From Bullera alba (taxonomy: Eukaryota > Basidiomycota > Tremellomycetes > Tremellales > Bulleraceae), in the NCBI GenBank assembly GCA_001600095.1, contig BCIX01000003.1, forward strand, positions 1,860,001 through 1,924,000: a DNA stretch of 64,000 bases. Direction: 5' to 3'. A program made the translations under genes and the position numbers. Numbering within the stretch: position 1 is the stretch's first letter; the number at the start of each line of letters is the position of its first letter. Under the pieces are notes generated by a model. It was not told the DNA's origin. It searched no databases and worked only from the letters and a program-made list of their open reading frames with translations. Of this stretch, positions 1 to 10,000 are shown piece by piece.

Positions 1-993
1 CGTAGATCGCCAGTAGGAGTATGATTTCGATGCTGTCCAGACTTCTTAGCTCGAGTGCTGAGCTCAATTGGGCGGTACCAGAGACAAAGTGTTCCTCGGG
101 CAGGTTGTGCTGGATCGAATGTGACGAACGCCGGGCGAGCTGAAGACGGCGAGCACCAATTCCATAGACAAAATGCAGCTTGGCCAGATGGGCACTAGTC
201 GCTGTCAGCTCGAACCGTTGCCGATGTAGATCCTCGAGCTTGCGCCGGTCGAGAAAGGGGTAGAAAGGCTGGATTTGGTCGAGATACGCTTGTAATAGCG
301 CAGATCCAAGCTCGTCAGAGGGCATAGTGGCCGGCTTGGTCGTCTTTCGCGGTCGATGGCAGGAGAAAGGTCGATCTTCGCCCATTGGCAGGTGGTGCAT
401 CGCGTTGTCAGTCGGGGTCGACCCCACTGGTGACGGTAGATCCCTCTCGCCAGAGACAGGTCTCGAGTCTTGTACTGCCGCCTGGACCATGTTGGCGAGG
501 GAGTAGCCGGTTGACGAGCCCACGTAGTACGGTTCCGCTGCGGCACAAAGTGCGAGAAAGCCAATGGCATCTCCGAGATTGGTAGGAGAGACACTGACGG
601 TCTTGGTCGGCTGGGACGGGGAGGCCTGCTCATCCAAGGTGGTCGCGCCGTAGTCGTCCATCGAGGCGGTCGTCTCGTTGGTCCAATCCGGCCCATTCAT
701 ACCAGATTCCGGGGTGATCGGCTGACTTGTATCGGCTCGCGACGACGACGCGAGCGAGCTCTCGAGCTGTCTGACCCGTTCCTCCAGAGACTCGACATAC
801 CACTGAGGATGCTCGCCGCCCTTGTACTCGCAGGCGACTTGGGCCTTTTTACAATTGGAGCATTGTGTAGTAGCGTTGTCGCACTAAAGGTCAGCGGAAA
901 TCGCCTTCTCGAACTCACCTTTTGTCGCCTTTCTTTGCATCTGTTGCAAGCGACGCTGCTGCGAGTGCGTTTGCCTGGCCGTTCTGCGTCCAT
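1..993 (-). CDS. Zn2Cys6 fungal transcription factor, 3' end cut by window edge
   Basis: The start ATG is at 991-993. Exon 1 (919-993) and exon 2 (883 down to the edge) are joined across a 35-nt intron. The splice falls inside the zinc cluster and restores C-x2-C-x6-C-x6-C-x2-C-x6-C at about residues 16-43, flanked by basic residues (KRTR, KERRQK). A short leucine-containing coiled segment follows (YVESLEERVRQLE), then a Ser/Thr-rich linker. The last visible ~100 residues (LLQAYLDQIQPFYPFLDRR, then SLDSIEIILLLAIY) look like the start of the fungal-specific transcription factor (middle homology) domain. About 319 residues are visible. The family normally acts in the nucleus and binds CGG-type half sites. 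It is divergent from ureidoglycolate lyase with 197 bp between the start codons, so a pathway-specific role is possible but unproven. Confidence 0.9.
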
Positions 994-1190
994 GTCGCCG
1001 TAGGTTGATCACTGGAATCATCTCTTTCGCTACTGTTGACCGTTATGGTCATGACTCATAAGAGGAGAGAGAGAGATAAGGAGATAAGGCTCATCGGGAG
1101 TTCCCGAAGTCCCGAACCAATGACATGGGTACTCTTTACATGGACTCCTCATGAATCCTCCTGGCAGGCTCGCTATTCTGCACATCCACC
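994..1190. promoter_or_regulatory. Divergent promoter with tandem GATAAG sites
   Basis: This 197-bp spacer separates the Zn2Cys6 factor (minus) from ureidoglycolate lyase (plus). It holds two GATAAG hexamers almost back to back at 1075-1080 and 1083-1088. GATAAG is the established binding core of fungal nitrogen GATA factors (AreA/Gat1/Gln3 family), and clustered pairs are the usual functional form. That these sites work here is inference. Confidence 0.55.
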
Positions 1191-1805
1191 ATGCCCACGA
1201 CAAGGCAGATTATTGCTGCAGAGCTGTCTTCTGACACCACTCACCCACAACTGCACATCATCTCCCCGACATTGCAAAATGCCAACACAAAGAAGGGCAA
1301 CGCCGGCACCTCGACCAAGACGCCGGACATTGCACCCGTAGTCGATCTGTATGCTCGAGCGCCCAGCGGCAAGCCAAGTCGAATAGTTATGTCTGCTTCT
1401 CGCAACACCGGTCGCGAGGTCAAGCAGAGTCAGAGTCATAGATCGATCACGGTCCCAATGCTCGAAAAGCACCCATTCACCTCGCAGCAATTCATTCCGA
1501 TGGGCGGGACAACCTCCGGGTCTTACGTCGTGGTAGTTGCGGATTCACTGGAGGATGGAAAAGTCGATGCTCGATCGATACGAGCATTTCTGGTACGAGG
1601 AGACGAGGGAATCAGCTATGGAGCGGGCCTATGGCATGCGCCAATGGCCGTTATCACCGAGGTGAGTCTCGTCTTCCGTTGCTCCATGCTGAATATATTC
1701 AACGTTCAGTCAGTGGACTTTGCGATCGTGCAATACTCGAATTCTGTACCTGAAGAGGACTGCGTGACAGAGGACTTGGCTGAGCCGCTCGAGGTTGTAT
1801 TTTGA
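1191..1805 (+). CDS. DAL3: Ureidoglycolate lyase (allantoin catabolism)
   Basis: Converts ureidoglycolate to glyoxylate and urea, the last ureide step of purine/allantoin degradation. Exons 1191-1661 and 1710-1805 give about 188 residues. Family features visible are a HPFTSQQFIPMG-like segment, an R-AFL strand, GAGLWHAPM (the cupin-type active-site region), and VDFAIVQYSN...EDC near the C-terminus. The intron (1662-1709) is 48 nt with no in-frame stop, so an unspliced message would insert 16 residues. The N-terminus MPTTRQIIAAEL matches the usual family start. It is divergent from the Zn2Cys6 gene and convergent with the next gene (stop codons only 17 bp apart). Tandem GATAAG sites upstream suggest nitrogen control. 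The family call is strong; the symbol is by analogy with yeast. Confidence 0.88.
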   Translation: MPTTRQIIAAELSSDTTHPQLHIISPTLQNANTKKGNAGTSTKTPDIAPVVDLYARAPSGKPSRIVMSASRNTGREVKQSQSHRSITVPMLEKHPFTSQQFIPMGGTTSGSYVVVVADSLEDGKVDARSIRAFLVRGDEGISYGAGLWHAPMAVITEVSLVFRCSMLNIFNVQSVDFAIVQYSNSVPEEDCVTEDLAEPLEVVF

Positions 1806-1822
1806 GTTTCATGCAAGCTACA

Positions 1823-3076
1823 TCATGCTCCAATCGAGTCCTTTTCTGGCTCGGGACCTTGTTCCAAGCTGGCTTCCTGTATCTTCTCCTTAGCTAGCCA
1901 CCGTTTGAAGAGTACCACGAGCACCTGACCAACCAAGATCTGCTCGGCGGTATACAAGATCATCGGTACCTGTATGAGAGCTCTGGTCATGTCGGTCGAC
2001 GAAGCGTACATTGCCGCAATCAACGGTATGCCCAGAGCTTGCGTCTTTGCCGGGGCGCAGAAGCAAATGGATATGGTCTCGAGCTTGCTGATACGGGGCG
2101 AGACGATTGGGTGGACAAGGGATTTTGGCGGTCGACAGAGCATGAAGGAAAAGCCGGTGAACGCGATACACAAGGCCAGGTTGATCATGACGTTGAACGC
2201 GATGGTGGGTGGATTGAGGGTCTCGAGCGAGCCAGACGCGAACGCGGTGCAGAAGGTAGACCTAGGCGTTAGCGTTGTATGGTGCTCGCGGACTCACCAT
2301 ATCAGCGAGATGAGACAGAGCGATCCTATCTTGGCCAGTCGGCATTTCGCAGCAAAAGTCGACACCTGCTTTGGCCATATACCCCGTATGACCTGCCCAA
2401 TAAACAGTGGGACGTAGACGCTGAGGCCCATTTGCTTCATGACCTGTCCATACATCCCGGTAAGGTTGTCCGTCGCTTCAGCCGGAATCCAAGCGGCCTT
2501 GAATGCCGATATCGCCGGGAGATACAGCTTGACCAGGAGTAACGGACTGATGAACGGTCCCAATATGTTGCCCAGAGTGACCTCAACCATGGTCGCCGCA
2601 ACGTCTCCTCCTGCTTGCCGCGTCATCACCACATTGGAGCTGATAGTCGTGGGTAGACACCCTGTTGCAACCAGACCGACCAATGTGCTAGTTTCCAATG
2701 CGCGACTGGTCGAGGCAGCTGCAGCTATGCCGAAAAACACGGCGGATGTGATCAAAAATGAGGTGACCTGCACGATGAGGTGGAGTCGTATGTTCTTTGC
2801 GTGCTTGACTAGCTGATCAAAGGGTAAGGTCAAGCCAGAGGCAAGAAAGATTATTGCAACCGCTCCATAGTTGATGGTGTACTCGGATCGGATGTATCCA
2901 CCTCTTTTGCCGACCTGTGGGAAGAAGTGCGCCAGTAGGATCACCAGACCGATCGCAAGTAGCAGCCATTGTGAGAGCACAAAATCGAATGTTTGCTTCA
3001 ATAGCGTCCAGAACGAGCGTGGCTCAGCCTTCCTCGTTGATTCCAGGCTCGACGTGTCTGCCATTGCTGTCGACAT
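1823..3076 (-). CDS. RCH1: SBF-like (bile acid:Na symporter fold) transporter, Rch1 type
   Basis: Exons 2298-3076 and 1823-2261 (intron 2262-2297, 36 nt) encode about 405 residues with roughly ten hydrophobic segments. The protein resembles the SBF-like family that includes bacterial YfeH and yeast/Candida Rch1, a plasma-membrane regulator of calcium uptake. Typical family stretches are the first helices (LLLAIGLVILLAHFFPQVGK), GAVAIIFLASGLTLP, and the conserved GCLPTTISSNVVMTRQAGGD loop with the TT/SS-N-V motif, followed by EVTLGNILGPFISP. The start ATG at 3074-3076 is preferred; a second Met lies four codons on. It is divergent from the NCS1 permease, sharing a 493-bp promoter with three GATAAG motifs. 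The substrate is unknown. Calcium homeostasis is the literature role of the family, while the neighbours raise a ureide or anion link. Confidence 0.82.
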
Positions 3077-3569
3077 TGTCGGTAGGTGTCATGCTGTCTG
3101 TAGCCACCCTTCCGTCTTGATGGTTCAGGCAGCAGTTGCGCAGAGTAGCTCGATCCATGGTCTATCGGCAAGAAGCGCAATGGACTGAACTGCTATCTGG
3201 CATTTTCGGGTAGAGCCTCAAGCAAGCCTCAAGTCATGAGCAGTCGGGGATCCTTGTCGGGTGCTATCGGACAGGGATCGGACTCTGGTTGTTGGTCACG
3301 TGGTAGCGGTTACTCCCGTCAATTCCGCCAGGCGTGCAGGCGCCAAGAGTTACACCGAGTGAGAGAGATAAGCAATCTTGCCTCAATCGTAGTTCGGACT
3401 TTACCAAGAGATAAGGCAGCGGGTCGTAACGATCCAGCATCGCAAGCCATAATGTATCGGACATGGCAGAGGTGGTAGGACCGGATGCTGTTGCGTATAT
3501 AACCCAGCACCACTCGGATAAGTCTGCTGACCTGACTCAGTACTCACACAAGTTTCCAGTCTGCCCATC
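3077..3569. promoter_or_regulatory. Divergent promoter with three GATAAG motifs and a TATA box
   Basis: The spacer lies between the SBF-like transporter (minus) and the NCS1 permease (plus). GATAAG occurs at 3367-3372, 3410-3415 and 3517-3522. A TATATAA box sits at 3496-3502, about 70 bp before the permease ATG at 3570. About 0.2 GATAAG would be expected by chance in this length on both strands. The pattern fits a nitrogen-repressed, inducible permease promoter; function is inferred. Confidence 0.55.
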
Positions 3570-5818
3570 ATGACTCTCGCAACTCGCCTGCACAACTTGG
3601 TCAAGGTAGAGGAGACAGACGACATGAAAGAATCCAAAGGCCGTCTTTGGACCAATGTCGATCTCGCCCCGAACCCTCCAGAAACAAGACAGTGGAACGC
3701 ACTCAGCTTCTTCCTCTTCCAGGTGAGTCTCATGTCACTGGGACATCATCGATGACTGATGACTGATCGCTACATGAATCCCAGTTCTCCATCTCCTTCT
3801 CACCAACGACCTACAACGCTGGTGCTGCTCTCCTTCGCGTTGGTCTACTCTGGTGGCATATTGTCATCGCGGCTACACTCGGCTCCTCCATCTGTTGTGT
3901 CTTCGTCTTCTTCAACGCCAGAGGACCCTCTTGGTACCACATCGGGTTCCCCAGCTTCGTCCGCATCAGCGCTGGTCTCCGAGGTAGTCTGCTCTGGATC
4001 TTCATCCGAGGGTAAGTCTGAAAGACAATACACCTTTGCTGACCGCTCAGTGTTGTCGCTGTACTGTTCATGGCTACTCAGAGCTTGTACGCCGGATATT
4101 TGCTCGACGTTTGTCTGAGATGTGTCTTTGGCCACAAGTGGACCGACATCCCAAACCACCTACCAGCGAGCTCTGGCACCACCTCGAGAAAGTTGCTTGC
4201 CTTCTTTCTTCTTTGTGAGTCTCTAGGCGTCTTTATACCACCGGCCGTGTAACGATTACTGACACTTTGATAGGGTTCATCCAGTTTCGTGAGTTCAAAT
4301 CGCGCTTGACCCCAAACACTAGTGCCCGCTGCTGACTCGGTTTCAGCTTTCATGTTTATTCACCCGAGCAAGACTTCGAAGATCTTCGCTTTAAAGACCT
4401 TCGTCGTTGTCCCCTCCCTGTTCGCAACCATGGCATGGGCAGTGATCAAAGCTGGAGGACCCAACTTTGACAAACTTGTGGTGACGACCGTTGGCGGGAG
4501 TCAACTCGGGTGGGCTTTCATGCGGGCTATGAACGCCACTGTGTCCAATGGTGAGTCATCACTCCGAGCAAGGATTCACCGCGTTGACTCGACTTCAGTC
4601 ATCCCACCCCTGGTCAACATTGCCGATCTGGCTCGATACGCCAACAACCCAAGGCAGACCTTGACGATCGTGAGTTGAAGGTATCGCGGTTCGTACTAAT
4701 CTCGTTAGACCTACGGCCTGATCATCTCCAAACCAATCGTCATTATGATCGGGATGATCATCGCCTCGTGCGGAAATGCCATGTTCGGGGAGACGTATTG
4801 GGTGAGTTGAATCATCTGACTTTCATGGCTTGTACTGATGATCAACCAGAACCTATGGGACTTCTTCACCGCCGTTCTCGACAACAACTGGAACGCCGGA
4901 GCCCGTACCCTGGTCTTCCTTGCCTGTTTGACGCAAGTCTACGCTACCTTTGTGAGTGGACCTGATCAGCTCTGTAACAATCCACTGATGGGAGCAGGTC
5001 ACCAATATCAGCTCGAACTCTATCCCTGTGTGAGTGTATTTTCCTCGAAGGCTTACGGTCCGCTGACTCAATGTAGGGGGTGCGATCTTGCCGGCTTGTT
5101 CCCTCGATACTTTACAATCGTTCGGGGTCAGATTTTGTGCTCGCTTTTGGCCATCGCAGTTGGTGAGTAAAGTACCTCGGATTTAAGCTGATCCGCCCAG
5201 TGCCATGGAAGATTGTCTCATCTGCTCAACAATTCCTCACCTTTTTGGGCAGCTACATCTGCTTCATCTGTCCCATCCTTGCGATTGAGATGTGAGTTCG
5301 ATTTTCCATGTCCTCGCCGCCCCACCGCTGACCATGTCCACAGAGTGGACTACTGGTTCGTGAGAAAGGGCAACGTCCACATCCCATCCGTGTTCAAGGG
5401 CGGCCCGGAAAGCATATACTGGTACTGGCACGGCCTCAATCTCCGGGCGTACGCTGCCTGGTTAATCGGAGTGGTTCTGGTCGTCCACGGTGTTGCCAAC
5501 TCTCTCAAACCCGGCACCCTCGGTATCGCCAGCACAAGAATCTACGACATGGGGATCATCCTTTCTTCGCTAGCTGGTGGGATCTCGTACTACCTGATTT
5601 GCCTGGTGTTCCCTCCGCCAATCATGCCACCTGGCCATACCGACGAGGTCGTTTCCTGGGAGAAGATGGCGCCAAGCGAGGGTTTCTTCCCAGACGACGA
5701 AAAGGTCCCGAGCTACATCTCCTTCGAGAAATCTAGTCTCAAGGAAAGGGAGCCATCACTTGGTGATGAAAAGGACGAGAAGTATGATATTCCTGGAACG
5801 AAAGTTGTGGAAGTTTAG
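3570..5818 (+). CDS. NCS1 nucleobase/allantoin-type permease
   Basis: A plasma-membrane nucleobase:cation symporter-1 of the fungal Fur/Dal4 branch. Twelve exons: 3570-3722, 3785-4011, 4051-4214, 4274-4288, 4347-4550, 4599-4669, 4709-4801, 4850-4951, 4997-5028, 5077-5162, 5201-5291, 5344-5818; 570 residues. Signatures include NALSFFLFQFSISFSPTTYN at the first helix, GPSWYHIGFPSF, WFIQFPFMFIHPSK, NISSNSIPVGCDLAGLFPRY followed by IVRGQ (the hallmark fungal NCS1 loop), and a Y-W-x-G-N-LRAYAAW segment near the C-terminus. The cytosolic tail is acidic and Lys-rich, as in permeases controlled by ubiquitination. Exon 4 is only 15 nt. Substrate could be allantoin, uracil, uridine or thiamine; nearness to ureidoglycolate lyase and GATAAG sites favours allantoin. 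Confidence 0.88.
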
Positions 5819-5953
5819 ATCTATAGATGGTGGTTGTTTTGGTTCATCAGTAAGAGTGTTATAGTGCTATGCAATCAGCCTCTAGGACTCTGCCAGGATC
5901 GAGGATCGTCCTTACCCAACATCATTGAATCATACTTTACAAGGATACATGTT

Positions 5954-6770
5954 TCAGCGGGATCGCCGACTACCATCCGAATCGAACCAAATCTTGACTA
6001 AATGTCCACTCTGTTGCCCAATAGAGAAGACTGAGAGTCAGCTTCACGTCACCAGATAGATGCTCACGCTCTCTCTCATCCCCCTCCATGCCCTCACGGA
6101 ATGCTTCCCCCGAACCAGCACTGCCATGCGACATTGCATTTTCCGAAGTCGCATGATGCGCTGACAAGTCTTGCAGAGGAGGCAGCCGGTTTACGAATGC
6201 CTGGTGATCTGTCAGCATTGTTGCAGTGTGTGAGTGACGTATAACGCACGCGAAGCAAAAATCCCAGCAAGTCCGCCTGCGGAACATCATCCAGTCTGCA
6301 AAAGTCAGCTTGCTATCGCTTTCGACACTTACACATCGGCTATCCTCCGGCCCCATCTGTACCACCACCCTCCTCCTCCTACAAGATGCGACAACTTGAC
6401 TGCTGGCGCAGAGGCATTCAATGCAGACTTGACTCGGTGCGAGTATGGAGGCGGTAAAGGGAAAGTTGTGAATTCGCTGTATGATCAGCCGAGCACGATT
6501 TGCTGGACATACCTAAGTGACAAGGTCTGGGCCATCCAGAAAGGAAGCTCCACCTTTGCATTTTGGTGTATCTGTCCAGGATCAGCTATTGCATTAGGCA
6601 CATTCACCCACCGTAGTGTCTGCTCCACCCTCGAGATAGCCTAAACCCTCTACATCTAGCGTAAACGTGCAGGAGAGTTTCTGGAGATTTGTTCAGTGAT
6701 GAAGCCAGATCTTCTCACTCACGTGATTGTCCGCCAGGATGGACTGGAGACTGTAGTAGTCATCGTCCAT
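5954..6770 (-). CDS. PSF3: GINS complex subunit Psf3
   Basis: A subunit of the GINS tetramer, which joins Cdc45 and MCM in the replicative helicase. No single open frame shows it; it was assembled from seven exons: 6723-6770, 6612-6680, 6513-6571, 6333-6476, 6250-6295, 6068-6200 and 5954-6030, giving 191 residues with continuous phase. The N-terminus (MDDDYYSLQSILADNHKL then CTF-LDV-GLGYLEGG) and VELPFWMAQTLSL are diagnostic for Psf3, and the C-terminal part (REGMEGDERELFSIGQQSGH) matches the family ending. The exon 5/6 junction uses the AG at 6201-6202, because the nearer AG breaks the frame. It is divergent from MDN1 (244 bp between starts) and convergent with the NCS1 permease. The call rests on recognition, without alignment. 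Confidence 0.86.
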
Positions 6771-7014
6771 GGCGCGGCAGCTGGCCTAGCTAAGACGCGT
6801 GCTCATGTCTTCGCAGATAGAGTTGTTCCTCGTCAACCCGCAGACGCGAGGCGACACGAGCCTCGAGGCCAGGCGGAGCGGAGTTCAATGTCATCTCCGC
6901 GCCGTGCCTGGCTCCAGCTGTGACATCGCTGCTCCAGAATTTTGAAGTCAGAGATATCAACTGTTTACAACTATCGATACAGCCTCTACGGAGGACTCGA
7001 CAAAGCAGCTCGAC

Positions 7015-10000
7015 ATGACTGAATCGAGCCTCATGGATGACGCTGGGTCATCCAGCGTCCCGGCTGCCGCCCAAGTTTTCGACTTTTCTCAGGCTTGCAC
7101 GGCATTTGTCGCCGAAATCGAAGCCAGTCGGAATGATCTGGCCGTACCAATGGCTTTGAGCGACCTCGACACTTCGACTTTATCGATGCTTCAAGCTTTG
7201 TCGTCATTTGCGAATCTAAAAGGCACGATGGACATTGTTTTGCACCATTTCGATCCAGTGCTCTTGGCTATCCTCGCTCCGTGGCTCGACGACATCCACG
7301 CAGCAAGCGCCGAGACACTAGAAGATCGCCTTTGCGCTCTTGCAGAAGTAGCTAGCCTCAGGCCAGATGTATGGAGGTGAGTAGTCGACAAAAGGCTTCG
7401 CTGATAGATAGCTTTATCAACGAGTTTATACGGTCGTCTCCGTTCTCAGAAACACCATTCATCTTCCTCAACGATCAAAGCGATAGCTATAGAATTCAAT
7501 CGCTGCTCCTTGCCTACGTCAGGCTTCTGGATGCCGATTGCTACATTGCTGAGCGCAACGGCTGGGACGCGAAGGTCCTCCATCGCTACAGAGGTCACAG
7601 CGAGTACGGGGTGCACTATCTGGCTGTACAAGCGTTGAGCAAGCAAAGGGGATGGAGCGAGGGCAAGAGAAAGGACATGGAGAGAGCGAGCTTGCAAAAA
7701 GAAGTCCCGGTACTCTTCGGCTACGACACAAATGGACCAAGAGCCATCGATAGTGTACTCTATCGCTTGTTTGAGGCCCAGCGCATATCAAAGTGTGAGT
7801 AAACAGCATCGATCTCGCTGACTCCAGATCAAACGAAACAACAGAACATATCTCACCTCTCTCTTAATTCGACCCGCGTTGTCATGGTCTCTGGCGTCTT
7901 ACTCCTTCGCTCAGGGTTATCATTGTCGCCTGCAGTACATGTCAATACTGCCGCTATGGACTCTGCCATGGGCGACTTGGTACCCAAGCTACAACTCGAC
8001 CTACCCGTGCTTTTGACATCACCTCCATCTTCCGGCAAGACACATCTCCTTCACTATCTGTCTTCACTGCTCTTTCCGCAACATCTTCCCACCAATCGCA
8101 TTCTAACTATACCCCTCGCCGATACGACAATCGACGTCAAGAGCTTGATTGGCACGTATGTTTCGTCACCCACCAAGCCTGGGACTTTCGAGTGGATGGA
8201 AGGCGCATTGGCCAAGGCTGTTCGAGCGGGGCGATGGGTCATCTTTGACGATATCGACCGCGCCAGTATGGAGATGCTTGTCACCATATCATCCCTTACA
8301 CGCAGTCTGAGACCGGGTCGACCAGGTCGCAGAGCGCGTCTGCCTGTACCCGGTCGGGAGGACATTGAAGCTGGCGATGGGTTTGCCGTGTTCGCAACGA
8401 GAACCCCAGACACACCTGCGACTTTTCTGGGCCACCAAGACTTTTCAGAAGTGTTCCTCGCCAGTCCCACCGACGCCGATATCCTGGCTATCCTTACCGC
8501 CCGCTTCCCTGCGCTTCCAGAGTCAGTCGTCACCTGTCTGGTGGATACATGGCGTGGGCTGCGCATGCCCCGAGACAACAAAGCAAAGGAGATTGGTCTT
8601 CGCGACCTCGAGAAATGGTGTGCTCGTGTTCAGCGCAGTCTCCCTCCGGCTGCAACACTGGAGATGCTCGCCAATACACCGCTCGGCATATTCTCCAACC
8701 CGGTGTTTCAGGACGAGGTCCTGCTCGAGGCAGCAGACACCTTTATGGCCTCACTGGATACTCGAGTAGTCTCTCAAGACCGTAGGTCAGCCATGGTCAA
8801 GGTTGTCTCGAGTCGCATCGGCATGGACATGGACCGCGCAACGGTTCTGCTGGAGAACCGGAAGCCTTCAATTGAGACCATGGACAAACGGCTGCGAATC
8901 GGAAGATCTACATTACCCATATTCACCTCCTCTCGACGTCGCGAACCTCCATCTCGAAACTTTGCTCTCACCAAACCCTCTCTCGTCCTTCTCGAGCGTA
9001 TCGCCGCTACTGCATCCATGGGAGAACCGACCTTACTTGTAGGAGAAACGGGTACCGGAAAGACCACCGCGGTCCAGTACATCGCCTCGATCTGCCACAA
9101 ACCTCTCACCGTGCTCAACCTTTCCACCCAGACCGAGAGTAGCGATCTCCTCGGCGGATTCAAGCCCATTGACGCAGCCGTCGCAGCACGAGCCGTGCAG
9201 ACAAAATGGCAAAAACTGTTCAGCGAAACCTTTAGCATGGCAAAACCGCAAAACGGGGCCTACCTCGAAGCAGCATCCAAAGCACTAGGAGGCAGGAAGT
9301 GGAGCAGACTAGCGGAACTTTGGTCGTCGTCGGCACGTAGAGCCGTGGACAAGCTTGTCAAGAAAGAGTAAGTCATATTGCCCGAGTCGAGCTGACGTCA
9401 GTGATCAACCTGATCCCAAGCGGAGAAAGATCAGCAAGGTCGCCAAAGCTGGAATCCAGTGGCAGTCGTTACTCGTCGAAATCGCAGAATTCGATCTTCA
9501 CCATGTCAAGATGAAGAGCAAGTTGGTGTTTAGCTTTGTCGAGGGGCCGTTGGTCAAAGCGCTTCGAGATGGAGAATGGTGAGTGCTTGTCGAACGAAGT
9601 TGGCTGACTATCAGGCTTCTGTTGGACGAGGTCAATCTAGCATCTCAGGAGACTCTCGAAGCCATTTCCACCCTACTCGAAGGCTCGGCAGCTTCCCTGG
9701 TGCTCACTGAACGAGGTGATGTCGAACCTATTCCCCGACATCCCGACTTTCGCCTGTTCGCCTGCATGAACCCTGCTACCGATGTTGGAAAGAAGGATCT
9801 ACCTCCCAACCTCCGAGCCAGATTCACCGAGCTCTACGTCCCGCCTCCAGACGACAATAGAGAAGCCCTCACCACCATCGTGGCTCAGTATCTCGGTGAT
9901 ACCGCTGCAGGCGACAAAGCAGTCATTCTCGATGTCGTCGAGATGTATGCCACGCTCAAGGGTCTATCTGCTGCCAAAGAGATTGTCGACGGATCCAACA

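Noticed and set aside
205..696. 163-residue minus-strand frame at the left edge
   Set aside because: It is out of frame with the zinc cluster; the neighbouring frame continues from the Zn2Cys6 domain into a recognisable fungal transcription factor domain.
8054..8581. Antisense frame inside MDN1 AAA1
   Set aside because: Opposite strand of a clear AAA domain; composition typical of a shadow frame.
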